DNA from: Marinobacter piscis | GTDB lineage: Bacteria > Pseudomonadota > Gammaproteobacteria > Pseudomonadales > Oleiphilaceae | Assembly (NCBI RefSeq): GCF_007671655.1 | Contig: NZ_VCGX01000002.1 | Coordinates: forward strand, 682,001 to 746,000 | Direction of reading: 5' to 3' | Length of the DNA: 64,000 nucleotides | Shown here: piece after piece, positions 46,215 through 55,346 of the stretch | How positions within the stretch are numbered: position 1 is the first letter of the stretch | Layout: the number at the start of each line of letters is the position of its first letter | Program-made: the position numbers and the translations under genes | Notes under the pieces: model-generated | Databases searched by the model: none | Seen by the model: only the letters and a program-made list of their open reading frames with translations | Told to the model about the DNA's origin: nothing

Positions 46215-48851
46215 ATGAAGCACTCTCCGTCCCGCTGTTCAGTTCTGACACCTTTGCTGGCCGGAGCACTTCTGCTCCTACTCCTTTTCCCGACCTCCAC
46301 TGCTCTGGCAGAACAGCCGTCTGATGAGCCTGAAGAAGCCCGTCCGGCTGTGCAGCCTGAACTGGAAAAAAGCACAGAGGCGCCCCCGGAAATTGAACTT
46401 CCAGACACCGTCAACACAGACATTCAGGACCAGATCCGGACCTTAAGCGAATCTCTTGAGCACAGGCAGGCAGCCTTACGCGCAAGCCGGGGGCGGCTGA
46501 ACTATGCAGAAACAATCCTGTCCCGCCTGCAAGATGAATACGAGAGTTTTGAGCTGCGGCTTGAGAAAGCAGGACTTAACCTCACGGCCGACTATGCCGA
46601 GCTTCTGCAACAAAGACTGGATCGCCTGCAGGATCAAAGCATTGCCAGCGACCTGATTTCAGGCATCCAGGACAAGCTCTCAACTGCGCGAGAGGAGCAA
46701 CTGCGACTGGAAGAATTTGAAGCGCTTACAGACCTGGATGACGATACACAGGGCCAGCTCAGGCGTCGGCGCTCAAAGATTCTGCGTGAACTCCACACCG
46801 CCGTGACCGGACACATAAGTGTTCTTAATGAATACTTTAATACTGTCACCGCCCTTCAGGACCAGGTGCGGAAATACCAGACTCTGTTACAGCAACGGTT
46901 GTTCTGGTTGCCCAGCGCAGCACTTGTCAGCTCGGATACTGCCGGAGGGCTTGTTGAGTCCGCCAAATGGTTTCTGTCACAACTGCGTTTCAGCACCTTG
47001 CGCGATGCGGTTACCCGTTCAGTCAGTGAACGTGGTGGCAGCGTGGCCTTGGTCACTATCTTGCTTATCGTATTGCTTGCCAGTCGCAGAACCATCAGAA
47101 ATAACCTTCAGGAGAACAACCACCATATAGGTAACGTGGGGCATGACCGCGTCGCTTTCACATTACTGGCCCTGGTGAACAGCCTGCTTCTGGCATTACC
47201 GGGGGTTCTCGGCTTTTCATTGATTGCGCTTTTGTTGATGGAAGGCAACGAATTTTATTCGGCCCTTTCAAAGGGCTTTACCGCAGCTGCCTTTATCATG
47301 TTTCTGCTCGCATCTATTCGTAATGTCGCCCGCAAGCAAGGGCTGGGGGAGTGTCACTTTCACTGGGACCCCCGCTCATTGCTGGTTATCCGTCGGGAGC
47401 TGCCGCTTCTGATGGCCTTTGTTATTCCGGTTGCCGTGATTACAACTTCGACCAGCTCAACACCTGAAGGCATCCGGTTTGACGACAGCCTGGGCCGGCT
47501 GCTCTTCACACTGGTTTCCATTGCACTGGCGGTGTTCGCACAACGGATTATGACGGCCGTACGTGACTACAAGTCCCAGGCGGGTTTTCTGCTTTTACTG
47601 CATATCGCTGCGGTGGCAACGCCACTTGTGCTGGCCGCCGCATCGCTTGCCGGCTATCACTACACCGCCCTCCAGCTGGAGCGCAACCTGTTTATTTCCA
47701 TTTGCTGGCTGGCATTTAACGCCCTGCTTTACTTTACTGCCCTGCGGGCTCTCTCCGTTCGCGAGCGCCGGCTCATGCTTGAGCGCCTGAAAGAGCAACG
47801 CGAGGCGGAGCGCAGAGCTGCAGAGGCCAGGGACACCTCAGAGGCTTCTGCTGACAGCAGCCTTCAGAACCTGGATATGCCGGAAATGAACCTCCAGGAC
47901 ATCAGTGAACAGAGCTCGGCTCTTCTGCGCATCATCATTTCAGCGCTGGCGGTTACAGGCCTGCTCTTTCTCTGGGCGGACGTCATTCCGGCACTGCAAC
48001 TGTTCAATGACATCACCTTATGGACGATCGCCACAAACCTGGATGGAGGCGATCCGTTACCCATCACACTCGCGGATGTCATGTTATCTGTGCTGGTAGC
48101 TACAGGTACCATTCTCGCCGCGAAAAACCTCCCCGGGACTCTCGAGGTAACATTGCTGAGCAGGTTGGACCTTGAGCCAGGTGCCGGCTATGCAATCACC
48201 ACAATTACCACTTACCTGCTGGTGCTTGCCGGCGTCGTTACCTGCCTGGGTGTGATTGGTGTTCAATGGTCCCAGTTACAGTGGCTGATTGCAGCGCTGG
48301 GCGTAGGCCTGGGCTTTGGGCTTCAGGAAATTGTCGCCAATTTTGTCTCCGGCATTATCCTTCTGTTCGAGCGCCCGATCCGAGTTGGCGATACCGTCAC
48401 TATTGGTGGCACAACTGGCACGGTTGCGCGCATTCGTATTCGTGCCACAACCCTGGTGGACTGGGACCGCAAAGAACAGATTATTCCTAACAAAACCCTT
48501 GTTACTGAAGACCTGACAAACTGGACTCTCTCGGATGCAGTCACCCGGGTGGTGCTACATGCGCGCGTTGGCTATGGAAACGATGTGGATAAGGTTCAGA
48601 AAATATTGACTCAGGTCGCCCAAAACAATGAGCGGGTAGCGGAGGAGCCGCCACCGGCTGTGTTTTGTGTTGGGCTGGAAGACAGCAGCCTAAACTTTGA
48701 AATATGGGTTTTTGTTAAGGATCTTCTGGATATTATGCCGCTGTCCCATGAAATACACGCAGCGACGGCAAGTGCCCTGGCGAAGGAAGGTATCGATATC
48801 CCCTTCCCGCAAACCGATATCCATGTGCGTACGCTGCCTGAGCCCCGATAA
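46215..48851 (+). CDS. Large MscS-family mechanosensitive channel (MscK/MscM-like)
   Basis: Such channels open on membrane tension to release solutes during hypo-osmotic shock. From ATG 46215 the protein is 878 residues: a signal peptide (to about residue 33, ALA), a periplasmic coiled-coil region at about 65-260 (many Leu/Glu/Arg heptads), several inner-membrane helices, a charged cytosolic loop at about 555-590 rich in Arg, Glu and Ala, then the MscS domain with the pore helix GVGLGFGLQEIVANFVSGIILLFERPI and GTVARIRIRATTLVDWDRKE. It is shorter than E. coli MscK (1120). The longer frame from 46122 overlaps lpxH and is rejected because the signal peptide starts at 46215. It converges closely with the lipoprotein gene. 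Confidence 0.88.
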   Translation: MKHSPSRCSVLTPLLAGALLLLLLFPTSTALAEQPSDEPEEARPAVQPELEKSTEAPPEIELPDTVNTDIQDQIRTLSESLEHRQAALRASRGRLNYAETILSRLQDEYESFELRLEKAGLNLTADYAELLQQRLDRLQDQSIASDLISGIQDKLSTAREEQLRLEEFEALTDLDDDTQGQLRRRRSKILRELHTAVTGHISVLNEYFNTVTALQDQVRKYQTLLQQRLFWLPSAALVSSDTAGGLVESAKWFLSQLRFSTLRDAVTRSVSERGGSVALVTILLIVLLASRRTIRNNLQENNHHIGNVGHDRVAFTLLALVNSLLLALPGVLGFSLIALLLMEGNEFYSALSKGFTAAAFIMFLLASIRNVARKQGLGECHFHWDPRSLLVIRRELPLLMAFVIPVAVITTSTSSTPEGIRFDDSLGRLLFTLVSIALAVFAQRIMTAVRDYKSQAGFLLLLHIAAVATPLVLAAASLAGYHYTALQLERNLFISICWLAFNALLYFTALRALSVRERRLMLERLKEQREAERRAAEARDTSEASADSSLQNLDMPEMNLQDISEQSSALLRIIISALAVTGLLFLWADVIPALQLFNDITLWTIATNLDGGDPLPITLADVMLSVLVATGTILAAKNLPGTLEVTLLSRLDLEPGAGYAITTITTYLLVLAGVVTCLGVIGVQWSQLQWLIAALGVGLGFGLQEIVANFVSGIILLFERPIRVGDTVTIGGTTGTVARIRIRATTLVDWDRKEQIIPNKTLVTEDLTNWTLSDAVTRVVLHARVGYGNDVDKVQKILTQVAQNNERVAEEPPPAVFCVGLEDSSLNFEIWVFVKDLLDIMPLSHEIHAATASALAKEGIDIPFPQTDIHVRTLPEPR

Positions 48852-48861
48852 ACGAGAGGGG

Positions 48862-49740
48862 TCAGGAAGACACGCCGGGAACAGAGCCCATTTCTACGGG
48901 TTCTTTATAGGTTTCCACACGCTTTAACCAGCCGGCAAGCCACCGATCGCGTTCAACCGGATTGTCGGCGTTTTCCGCGCGACGTGTGAGTACCGCGCGC
49001 GCAGCGGTCCGAAATTCAGCCAGCGTAGCCGGGTCGCCCTCTTTTGTATCCCTGATTTCAGCCGGCGCAGGCATGGCCAGAAGAACCTGAAGCAGCCCCC
49101 AGCCTTCGCCGCTATACTGCTCATCCGGGGAGAGCCCTTCCCCCTTGAAGTTCACGTAATCCACAATTGCATAAACACCGCCCGGGGTTTGGCTCAACAT
49201 CTGCAAATGCTTTTTAACACCAGATTGGCGGGGCTCAGGTGCCGCTGCTACCACTTTCCCCAACGACGCTTTTGCGCGACGGAAAATAAACTCTGCCTGA
49301 ACTCCCTGGGTTCCGGCCAGAAATTCCCGTAACTCTGCTATTTGAGGCGATTCAGCCGCCTGCTGAAAAGTTTGCCGGTCCGGCCAGGGCGCGTTAAATG
49401 GCTCCAGCTCACGCAACCATTCAGGTGTGTCCAGCTGACGCTGCTCCATATAGTCAATAAGTGCAGGAAAGCTTTCAACAAACCGCTCATTAACGCCTTC
49501 GGGGTACCAGATAAAGTGGCCGATTCCGAGGGAGGGAAAGGCTTCTGCCTGGTTCCAGTGCACCAGGCACTGAAGCCGGCCTGAACACTCATTGTTAAAG
49601 ATATTCTGGCCAATCCAGTCAAGCTGGGCTGGGCTCAGTGCAATGGATATGTCACTTGCAACGCTGTCTTTTTGCGTACCGCAACCCGACAGGCCCCAGG
49701 CCAACACAAACAAAAAAGACAAAAAACCTTTGAAATTCAC
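48862..49740 (-). CDS. Conserved lipoprotein of unknown function
   Basis: I do not recognise a named function. The 292-residue protein has a lipoprotein signal ending LSGC at about residue 20. The first domain contains IFNNECSGRLQCLVHWN and SLGIGHFIWYP, a combination of a Glu close to a loop and a G-I-G-H segment that recalls lysozyme-fold proteins; DYVNFKGEG and YSGEGWGLLQVL are further conserved-looking blocks. Similar proteins occur in other proteobacteria as far as I recall, always unannotated. It is convergent with the mechanosensitive channel gene (ten bases) and lies 45 bases downstream of the two-component regulator stop, on the other side of a small gap. Enzymatic activity on cell wall is only a guess. 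Confidence 0.65.
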   Translation of the reverse strand: MNFKGFLSFLFVLAWGLSGCGTQKDSVASDISIALSPAQLDWIGQNIFNNECSGRLQCLVHWNQAEAFPSLGIGHFIWYPEGVNERFVESFPALIDYMEQRQLDTPEWLRELEPFNAPWPDRQTFQQAAESPQIAELREFLAGTQGVQAEFIFRRAKASLGKVVAAAPEPRQSGVKKHLQMLSQTPGGVYAIVDYVNFKGEGLSPDEQYSGEGWGLLQVLLAMPAPAEIRDTKEGDPATLAEFRTAARAVLTRRAENADNPVERDRWLAGWLKRVETYKEPVEMGSVPGVSS

Positions 49741-49785
49741 CCGGACTCCTCAAGTTGAGCTGCAGGCCGTAGCCATACCGTACAA

Positions 49786-50424
49786 TCACGCACTGGCTAT
49801 ACCACTCACCACCCCGAGAGTGAGAGCGATTTGCACCAGCTCTGCGAATGAGTCCACCTTCATCTTGGCAATCATGTTCGCACGATGCCCCTCAACCGTT
49901 TTCCGGTTAATGCCCAGACGGTCAGCGGCTTCCTGATTGGATGCACCATTAACAATCAGCTCCATTACCTGCCGCTCCCGCTTGGTCAGGGTTTCATAAC
50001 ATTCGCGCATCAACGATTGGGAGCGATTATAAGCGAACCTTTTACGGTCTTTTTCCAGGGCATCATGTACCTGATCAATCAGTACCTGGTCATCGAACGG
50101 CTTTTCGATAAACGTCTGCGCACCCTGGGTTAAAGCTGTAACCGCCATATCGACATTACCATGGGCGGAAATCATTATGATGGGCAGCTCAACGTTCATA
50201 TCCCGGAGCTTGTTCTGGGCGTGAATGCCGCTCAATCCGGGCATACGCACATCCATAACCACACAACCGCTCTGGTTATGATCAAACGCTTCGAAAAAAG
50301 ATAAGGCGCTTTCGAAAGTTCTGACCCTAAGGCCAACCGATTCCAACAACCATTTTAGCGATTCTCTTACATCAGAGTCATCGTCGATAACGAATACAGT
50401 TTGTGGATGGGCATCAGCAGTCAT
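49786..50424 (-). CDS. FixJ/LuxR-type response regulator
   Basis: The 212-residue protein has a receiver domain with the acidic cluster Asp14-Asp16 and phospho-acceptor Asp58 in VVMDVRMPG, the conserved Lys in FIEKPFDD, and a C-terminal LuxR helix-turn-helix with LTKRERQVMELIVNGASNQEAADRLGINRKTVEGHRANMIAKM. It is most like FixJ, StyR and TodT regulators. The sensor kinase gene lies six bases upstream and is surely the partner. Binding targets are unknown; the neighbouring acyl-CoA genes are candidates. Confidence 0.9.
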   Translation of the reverse strand: MTADAHPQTVFVIDDDSDVRESLKWLLESVGLRVRTFESALSFFEAFDHNQSGCVVMDVRMPGLSGIHAQNKLRDMNVELPIIMISAHGNVDMAVTALTQGAQTFIEKPFDDQVLIDQVHDALEKDRKRFAYNRSQSLMRECYETLTKRERQVMELIVNGASNQEAADRLGINRKTVEGHRANMIAKMKVDSFAELVQIALTLGVVSGIASA

Positions 50425-50430
50425 ACAGAG

Positions 50431-51951
50431 TTATTCACTCATATTGAGGGTGAATGAAAAGCGAGCTCCCTTTTCAGGCCTGTTTTCTGCCCAGAGCTCG
50501 CCGCCAAGATTCTCTACCAACGAGCGACTGATGGCCAGCCCCATTCCCAGACCGGCTTTTTTAGTAGAATAAAATCGAGTGAAAAGACGATCAAGATCCT
50601 GCCGGTCAATGCCTGGCCCCTGGTCATTGACCGACACCCTGACCTGCTTTTGGCCATGAGGCTCCAGTTGGATGCTCACAATGTTCAATGGCTCTTCTTC
50701 TCCATTGCCACTTGCTTCGATTGCGTTCACCACAAGATTCAGTAATACCTGCTCCAGCTGAATCCGGTCGGCCCGGACCGATGGCAGTTCCCCGGTGCCG
50801 GATACTTCAAGAACCACCCCGTGACGCTCAGCCATGGAGTCACAGAACTCAACAATATGATCAATGACCTCCTCAAGCGCCAGATCTTCCATTTGCGGCT
50901 CTTGCTTACGAGTAAAATCCATCATGCGATGTACAATTTCACCCGCCCGCAAAGCTGTACTGATACTGCGTGTTATGGGAAGCTCAAGCTCCTGCCAGCT
51001 GAGGGAATCGCTACCCGCAAACCGTCTTTCTACTCCGCGAAGATAATTAACCATAGCGGCCAGGGGCTGATTCAGCTCATGTGCCAGACTGGACGCCAGC
51101 TCCCCCATGGTTACAAGGCGCCCTGCGTGGTCCAGATCGGCCTGATATTGCTTTAACTGTTCCTCAGCTGCTTTTTTCTCTGTGAGGTCATGGGCGACGA
51201 TTGAAAAATACTCAACATCCCCGTGCAGTGACCTGTGTGCCAGTAATTCAAGTACAACCGGTATGCGCTTGCCCTGCCGACTCCGCATCCATAGCTCACC
51301 GCGCCAGTAACCGCTTTGTATCGCAGAAGGAAAACCCTCCTTCAGGAGGTATTCCAACCCTCTTTCGCTGACAAACCAGGCGAGTGGCAGGACACTATAG
51401 TCAACCTGCTCCAGTTCAAGAGCCGTGCGTGCCGCTTCGTTGATATGAGACAGAGTGTGATCCAGGTTGAGGAACAGCACCAGATCCTGAGTGCTTTCCA
51501 ATACTCTGGCCAGCCGCCTATTGGCATTGTCCGCCTTGATGCGGTGGGTGGCATCCCGGGAAACAACCAGAATTTCACGTATTTCGTTGGTATCCGGATC
51601 GCGAATCGTACGGCTTGTGCTTTCCAGCCAGGTGTAGTGGCCATCTTTACACCGAAACCTGTAGGTATGGGTATAAAGGCCGCGGTCATAGTTGACAGTG
51701 GGCGCCCGAAGCCTGAAATCCTCTACATCGTCAGGGTGATACAAATCGTAGGCCGAAAGCCCGACGATTTCCTCCACGGTATAGCCAAGCAGGTGCGTAA
51801 CCGCGGGCGAAGCATAAATGAATCGCCAGTCCTCCGGCGTGTGTCTGGAAATCATATCCGTTGATTTTTCGGCCATCTCCGCAAGCAGCTGGTTGCGCTC
51901 TGCATCATCTGTCAGGGCCGAGAAACCTTCATCGGGTGTTCGGGTTCTCAT
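50431..51951 (-). CDS. Soluble PAS-PAS sensor histidine kinase (FixL-like)
   Basis: The 506-residue kinase has no membrane segment. Two PAS domains span about residues 25-140 and 145-262 (the first with DWRFIYASPAVTHLLGYTVEEIVG, followed by a PAC segment DGHYTWLESTSRTIRD), then a dimerisation domain with phospho-His291 in SSLAHELNQPLAAMVNYLRG and an HATPase domain with NLVVNAIEAS, DQGPGID and GLGMGLAISRSLVE. The sequence around His291 is of the FixL/TodS group. I see no clear heme ligand, so oxygen sensing is not proved. It pairs with the FixJ-type regulator. A cytosolic metabolite is the likely signal. Confidence 0.9.
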   Translation of the reverse strand: MRTRTPDEGFSALTDDAERNQLLAEMAEKSTDMISRHTPEDWRFIYASPAVTHLLGYTVEEIVGLSAYDLYHPDDVEDFRLRAPTVNYDRGLYTHTYRFRCKDGHYTWLESTSRTIRDPDTNEIREILVVSRDATHRIKADNANRRLARVLESTQDLVLFLNLDHTLSHINEAARTALELEQVDYSVLPLAWFVSERGLEYLLKEGFPSAIQSGYWRGELWMRSRQGKRIPVVLELLAHRSLHGDVEYFSIVAHDLTEKKAAEEQLKQYQADLDHAGRLVTMGELASSLAHELNQPLAAMVNYLRGVERRFAGSDSLSWQELELPITRSISTALRAGEIVHRMMDFTRKQEPQMEDLALEEVIDHIVEFCDSMAERHGVVLEVSGTGELPSVRADRIQLEQVLLNLVVNAIEASGNGEEEPLNIVSIQLEPHGQKQVRVSVNDQGPGIDRQDLDRLFTRFYSTKKAGLGMGLAISRSLVENLGGELWAENRPEKGARFSFTLNMSE

Positions 51952-52035
51952 TCAAGTCGCTCTCCGGCAGAAAAAGGTTCTCCCAGCCTGCCATAAAGTA
52001 ACGGGCCTATGGACTTGGCCCAAGGCCCGTCGAGC

Positions 52036-52578
52036 TTATCGCAGGAATTCTTTACTAAACGCTTTGAACTCAGGCGCATCTGAACGGCGTAACCATTCGA
52101 AGCCAACCATTTCGCGCGTCACCAGCTGCGCTCCGGCCTGCTCCATTCTGCGCATTGAAATGTTGGTGTCTTCCGGGTTCCGGGCAGAAATCGCGTCCGT
52201 CACTACAAACACTTCCAACCCCCTTTCAAGCAATCGCAAGGCGGACTGTATAATGCAAGCTTGGGATTCCATACCGCAGAGAACGACCTGCTTGCGGTCA
52301 TGAGCCGTGAATGCTTTTTCAAATTCCGGATCATCAATGCACGCAAACGCGTGCTTACCATAAATGTTGTCCGGACCGATAAGCGCTCGTAACGAATCTT
52401 CTGTGTGGCCCAGCCCATCAGGGTACTGCTCTGAACCAATCACTGGTACTTTCATCAAGTCGGCCAGCTTCACTAACCAGCTGCAATTTTTCACAAGCTC
52501 TTCCGATTTGTGTACGCCCGTCAGCAGCTTGCCCTGAACGTCTACAACCGCCACGATCGACTGTTCTGAATCCAACAT
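52036..52578 (-). CDS. Isochorismatase-family hydrolase (YcaC-like)
   Basis: The 180-residue protein has the cysteine-hydrolase triad of the family: Asp13 in VVDVQGKL, Lys75 in YGKHAFAC and Cys108 in GMESQACIIQSA. It resembles the YcaC subgroup, whose substrates are mostly unknown (amides, ureas or similar). The ATG 52578 start has AGAGGA six bases upstream and replaces a GTG one codon earlier. It is 35 bases after the MaoC-like gene on the same strand and may share its transcript. A role in the acyl-CoA cluster is not evident. Confidence 0.88.
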   Translation of the reverse strand: MLDSEQSIVAVVDVQGKLLTGVHKSEELVKNCSWLVKLADLMKVPVIGSEQYPDGLGHTEDSLRALIGPDNIYGKHAFACIDDPEFEKAFTAHDRKQVVLCGMESQACIIQSALRLLERGLEVFVVTDAISARNPEDTNISMRRMEQAGAQLVTREMVGFEWLRRSDAPEFKAFSKEFLR

Positions 52579-52615
52579 CACAGATCCTCTTTTCTCACTT
52601 TAACCGTTATTCTTT

Positions 52616-53047
52616 TTATTCAGGTCGGCGATCGACCATGTTGGTTGCTACGCCTTCAGCAACCACCTTGTCGCCAACGGTACAGGTGGTTTCAATCCTG
52701 ACTCTGCGACGCTTCTCATCGATTTCCAGAACTTTTGCCCGCGCAACCACAGTGTCATTAATATGCACCGGCGCTTTGAACTTCAGTTGCTGATCCACAT
52801 AAATAGCCCCGGGGCCAGGCAGACGAGTGCCCAAAACCGCAGAAATCAAAGCAGCACTGAACATGCCATGCACGATACGCTCTTTAAAAGGCGTGGTTTT
52901 GGCATACTCAACATTAAGATGTACCGGATTATCGTCTCCACTGATACCGGCAAATAACACGACGTCTGCCTCTGTGATCGTTTTGGCATAGGTTGCCTCC
53001 ATGCCCACTTCCAGGTCTTCCAGATAGTATCCGTGTAGTTCTTCCAT
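52616..53047 (-). CDS. MaoC-type (R)-enoyl-CoA hydratase
   Basis: The 143-residue protein is a single hot-dog fold of the MaoC family. The active-site motif appears as LFAGISGDDNPVHLNVEYAKTTPF, with the Asp and His pair, and IVHGMFSAALISAVLG is the following conserved block. It resembles PhaJ, which makes (R)-3-hydroxyacyl-CoA from enoyl-CoA, linking beta-oxidation to polyhydroxyalkanoate. An acetoacetyl-CoA reductase gene nearby fits that idea, but no PHA synthase is present. GGAGAGAG just upstream is a strong ribosome site. It diverges from the malonyl-CoA decarboxylase gene, with a symmetric hairpin between. Confidence 0.88.
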   Translation of the reverse strand: MEELHGYYLEDLEVGMEATYAKTITEADVVLFAGISGDDNPVHLNVEYAKTTPFKERIVHGMFSAALISAVLGTRLPGPGAIYVDQQLKFKAPVHINDTVVARAKVLEIDEKRRRVRIETTCTVGDKVVAEGVATNMVDRRPE

Positions 53048-53102
53048 TGCTCTCTCCTGTTTATGGTCTATTCGAGATCCATGCTAATGGTTTACGCCCA
53101 GA

Positions 53103-53128
53103 GAACCAAGTATTTTTACTTGGTTTTT
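53103..53128. promoter_or_regulatory. Symmetric hairpin in the divergent maoC-mcd region
   Basis: AACCAAGTA (53103-53111) pairs perfectly with TACTTGGTT (53116-53124) around TTTT, with more T residues after it. It could be an intrinsic terminator on the plus strand, but no plus-strand gene precedes it, so a regulator site between two divergent promoters is more reasonable. TTTTTACTTGG recurs upstream of the permease gene at 60297. Confidence 0.5.
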
Positions 53129-53195
53129 TAAAGCTGCTCTGATAGCCTCAAATCAATATCCAGGCCAACGCCGCTTTACAAAGGGGATAACAGGC

Positions 53196-54560
53196 ATGCA
53201 AACCCAACCGGTCAGCATTTTCGAAAGAGCTTTCAAGAAGCTGGTACCTGGAGGGCTCGAGGGGAGTAACCGCCGCGAGACCGACATTATGAGCATCAGT
53301 GCGGACCTCTCTGATGCCGACATAGCCACCGTAAAAACCTGGGTAGATGACTGCCTGGCGGAAAAAGGCGGACAGGTTGATGCACGAAATCGTGCGGTAC
53401 TGCTGGGTCGCGCTTATCTCAAGCTCTCGGATCTGGGCAAGATACGGTTTTTGGGGCTGCTTGCCGACCAGTATGGCGTTGCAGAGGCCAGCGTAGAGTC
53501 GGCTATAGAGCAATGGCACAACGCGCCAGGTAATCAGAAAACCGAAGCCGCTCAGAAGCTCCGTAAAACTCTGGAGCCTAGCAGAACCACACTGCTGAAG
53601 CACTTTAACGGGGTCCCATCGGGTGTAAAGTTTCTGGTGGACCTACGGGATGAGTTGCTTACATTTTGTAAGGAACACCCCTCCCTAAAACCTCTGGAAA
53701 CAGATCTCAAAGACCTGCTCTCGACATGGTTTGATGTTGGTTTGTTACAACTGGAGGAAATTGACTGGAATACCAGTGCGTCCATGCTTGAAAAGCTGAT
53801 TGCTTATGAGGCGGTACACGCCATTAAAAGTTGGAACGACCTGAAAAACCGGCTGGACTACGACCGGCGCTGCTATGCATTTATTCACCCGAGTATGCCA
53901 GATGAACCGCTGATTTTTGTTGAGGTTGCACTGGTTGACGGCCTGGCAGGAAACGTACAGAAAATCCTCGATGAGGACGCGCCCAATCTTGACCCAGCTA
54001 ACGCTGACACTGCCATATTCTATTCCATATCCAATGCCCAGCGCGGGCTCACTGGCATCAGTTTTGGTAACTTCCTGATCAAGCAAGTCGTTCAAAAGCT
54101 CCGGGATGAGTTTCCGCAACTGAAGCAATTTGCAACGTTATCTCCCATACCGGGGTTTCGAAAATGGCTTGAAGCCGCGGAACCGGAAACTCTGCGACAA
54201 CTGCCGGGCGGAGAGCAGTGGCTAAGCTATCCACCTCCGCGCGACCCGGTACAGGCCGACACAGAAGCCAGTAATGGCCAGCGTGAGGCGATTATCCGGC
54301 TAGCCGCCAGCTATCTGACCGCAAGACGCCCCAATTCTGAGCGTGCACTGGACCCAGTGGCCCATTTTCATCTCAGCAATGGAGCTCAGATAGCGCGCCT
54401 GAACTGGATGGCGGACACCTCTGATAAAGGGCTTGCCCAGTCTGCGGGACTGATGGTCAATTATCTGTACGAGCTGCCTAAAATTGTTCACCGCAGTGAG
54501 CAATACACTTCCGGCGGAGTGATATCCCAATCCTCAGCCATTCGAAAACTGTTGAAATAA
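53196..54560 (+). CDS. Malonyl-CoA decarboxylase
   Basis: The 454-residue protein resembles malonyl-CoA decarboxylase (MCD), which releases CO2 and acetyl-CoA from malonyl-CoA. The helical N-terminal part spans about 20-180 and the catalytic GNAT-like domain about 190-440, with CYAFIHPSMPDEPLIFVEVALV, SISNAQRGLTGISFGNFLIK, FATLSPIPGFRKWL and near the end FHLSNGAQIARLNWMADTS, which carries the His of the active site. The first residues, MQTQPVSIFERAFKKLV, are unlike mitochondrial targeting and the protein should be cytosolic. It is the first gene in a same-strand run with acetoacetyl-CoA reductase, acyl-CoA dehydrogenase and aldehyde dehydrogenase, so it may belong to a malonate or malonate-semialdehyde route. 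Confidence 0.9.
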   Translation: MQTQPVSIFERAFKKLVPGGLEGSNRRETDIMSISADLSDADIATVKTWVDDCLAEKGGQVDARNRAVLLGRAYLKLSDLGKIRFLGLLADQYGVAEASVESAIEQWHNAPGNQKTEAAQKLRKTLEPSRTTLLKHFNGVPSGVKFLVDLRDELLTFCKEHPSLKPLETDLKDLLSTWFDVGLLQLEEIDWNTSASMLEKLIAYEAVHAIKSWNDLKNRLDYDRRCYAFIHPSMPDEPLIFVEVALVDGLAGNVQKILDEDAPNLDPANADTAIFYSISNAQRGLTGISFGNFLIKQVVQKLRDEFPQLKQFATLSPIPGFRKWLEAAEPETLRQLPGGEQWLSYPPPRDPVQADTEASNGQREAIIRLAASYLTARRPNSERALDPVAHFHLSNGAQIARLNWMADTSDKGLAQSAGLMVNYLYELPKIVHRSEQYTSGGVISQSSAIRKLLK

Positions 54561-54584
54561 CGCTGCAAACCCAAGGAGAACGTT

Positions 54585-55334
54585 ATGAGTAATCGCATCG
54601 CAGTTGTAACCGGTGCCACAGGCGGTCTGGGCAAAGCCATGTGCCAGGCACTGGCCGCACAGGGCCGCAAACTGGTGGCTTCGCACCTGCCGGGTGACGA
54701 GTTTGTTCAGGAAGCCAAAGATTGGCAGGCCGAGCTGGGCAACGATGGCATCGAAGTCGCTATCTACCCCCTTGATGTAACCGACTACGACAGCTGCAAG
54801 ACCTTTGTTGACACCGTAGAGAAAGAGCTTGGCCCCATCGATATCCTGGTGAATAACGCCGGGATTACCAACGACGCGCCTCTGAAGCGCATGAAGCCCG
54901 AGCAGTGGAACCAGGTTGTCAACGTAAACCTGAACTCCATGTTCAACATGTGCAGCCAGGTATTCGACGGTATGTGCGAGCGCGGTTTTGGCCGCATCGT
55001 CAATATCTCTTCGTTGAACGGCGAGAAAGGCCAGTTTGGTCAATCCAACTACGCGGCTACCAAAGCGGGTATATATGGCTTCACAAAATCCATTGCTCAG
55101 GAGGGTGCACGTAAAGGCGTAACCGCTAATGCGGTTTCCCCGGGCTACGTCGATACGCCCATGGTTCGCAAAGTCCCCGAAAAGATTCTTAACAGTATCA
55201 TCGAGGGGATTCCGGTCGGCCGGCTGGGTGCACCTGAGGACATTGCGCGCGCCGTGTCGTTTCTGACCGCTGACGAAGCAGGTTATATCACCGGAACCAA
55301 CCTGTCAGTCAACGGCGGCCAGTATATGAGCTAA
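54585..55334 (+). CDS. phaB: Acetoacetyl-CoA reductase (PhaB-like SDR)
   Basis: This 249-residue short-chain dehydrogenase has the cofactor motif TGATGGLGKAMC at about 9-20, NNAG at 90-93 and the catalytic Ser142/Tyr156/Lys160 set in NISSLNGEKGQFGQSNYAATKAG, a block very characteristic of PhaB. PhaB makes (R)-3-hydroxybutyryl-CoA from acetoacetyl-CoA with NADPH. The gene follows malonyl-CoA decarboxylase by 24 bases and precedes the acyl-CoA dehydrogenase by 12. phaA and phaC are not in the window. A general 3-oxoacyl reductase function is the alternative. Confidence 0.88.
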   Translation: MSNRIAVVTGATGGLGKAMCQALAAQGRKLVASHLPGDEFVQEAKDWQAELGNDGIEVAIYPLDVTDYDSCKTFVDTVEKELGPIDILVNNAGITNDAPLKRMKPEQWNQVVNVNLNSMFNMCSQVFDGMCERGFGRIVNISSLNGEKGQFGQSNYAATKAGIYGFTKSIAQEGARKGVTANAVSPGYVDTPMVRKVPEKILNSIIEGIPVGRLGAPEDIARAVSFLTADEAGYITGTNLSVNGGQYMS

Positions 55335-55346
55335 GAGGATACAAAC

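Noticed and set aside
49786..51951. Oxygen-sensing FixLJ controlling the cbb3 operon
   Set aside because: The kinase lacks a recognisable heme-ligand context and the pair is 40 kb from the oxidase genes; only the general family call is kept.
52616..55334. Polyhydroxyalkanoate synthesis locus
   Set aside because: phaB- and phaJ-like genes are present but no synthase, phasin or thiolase gene lies in the window.
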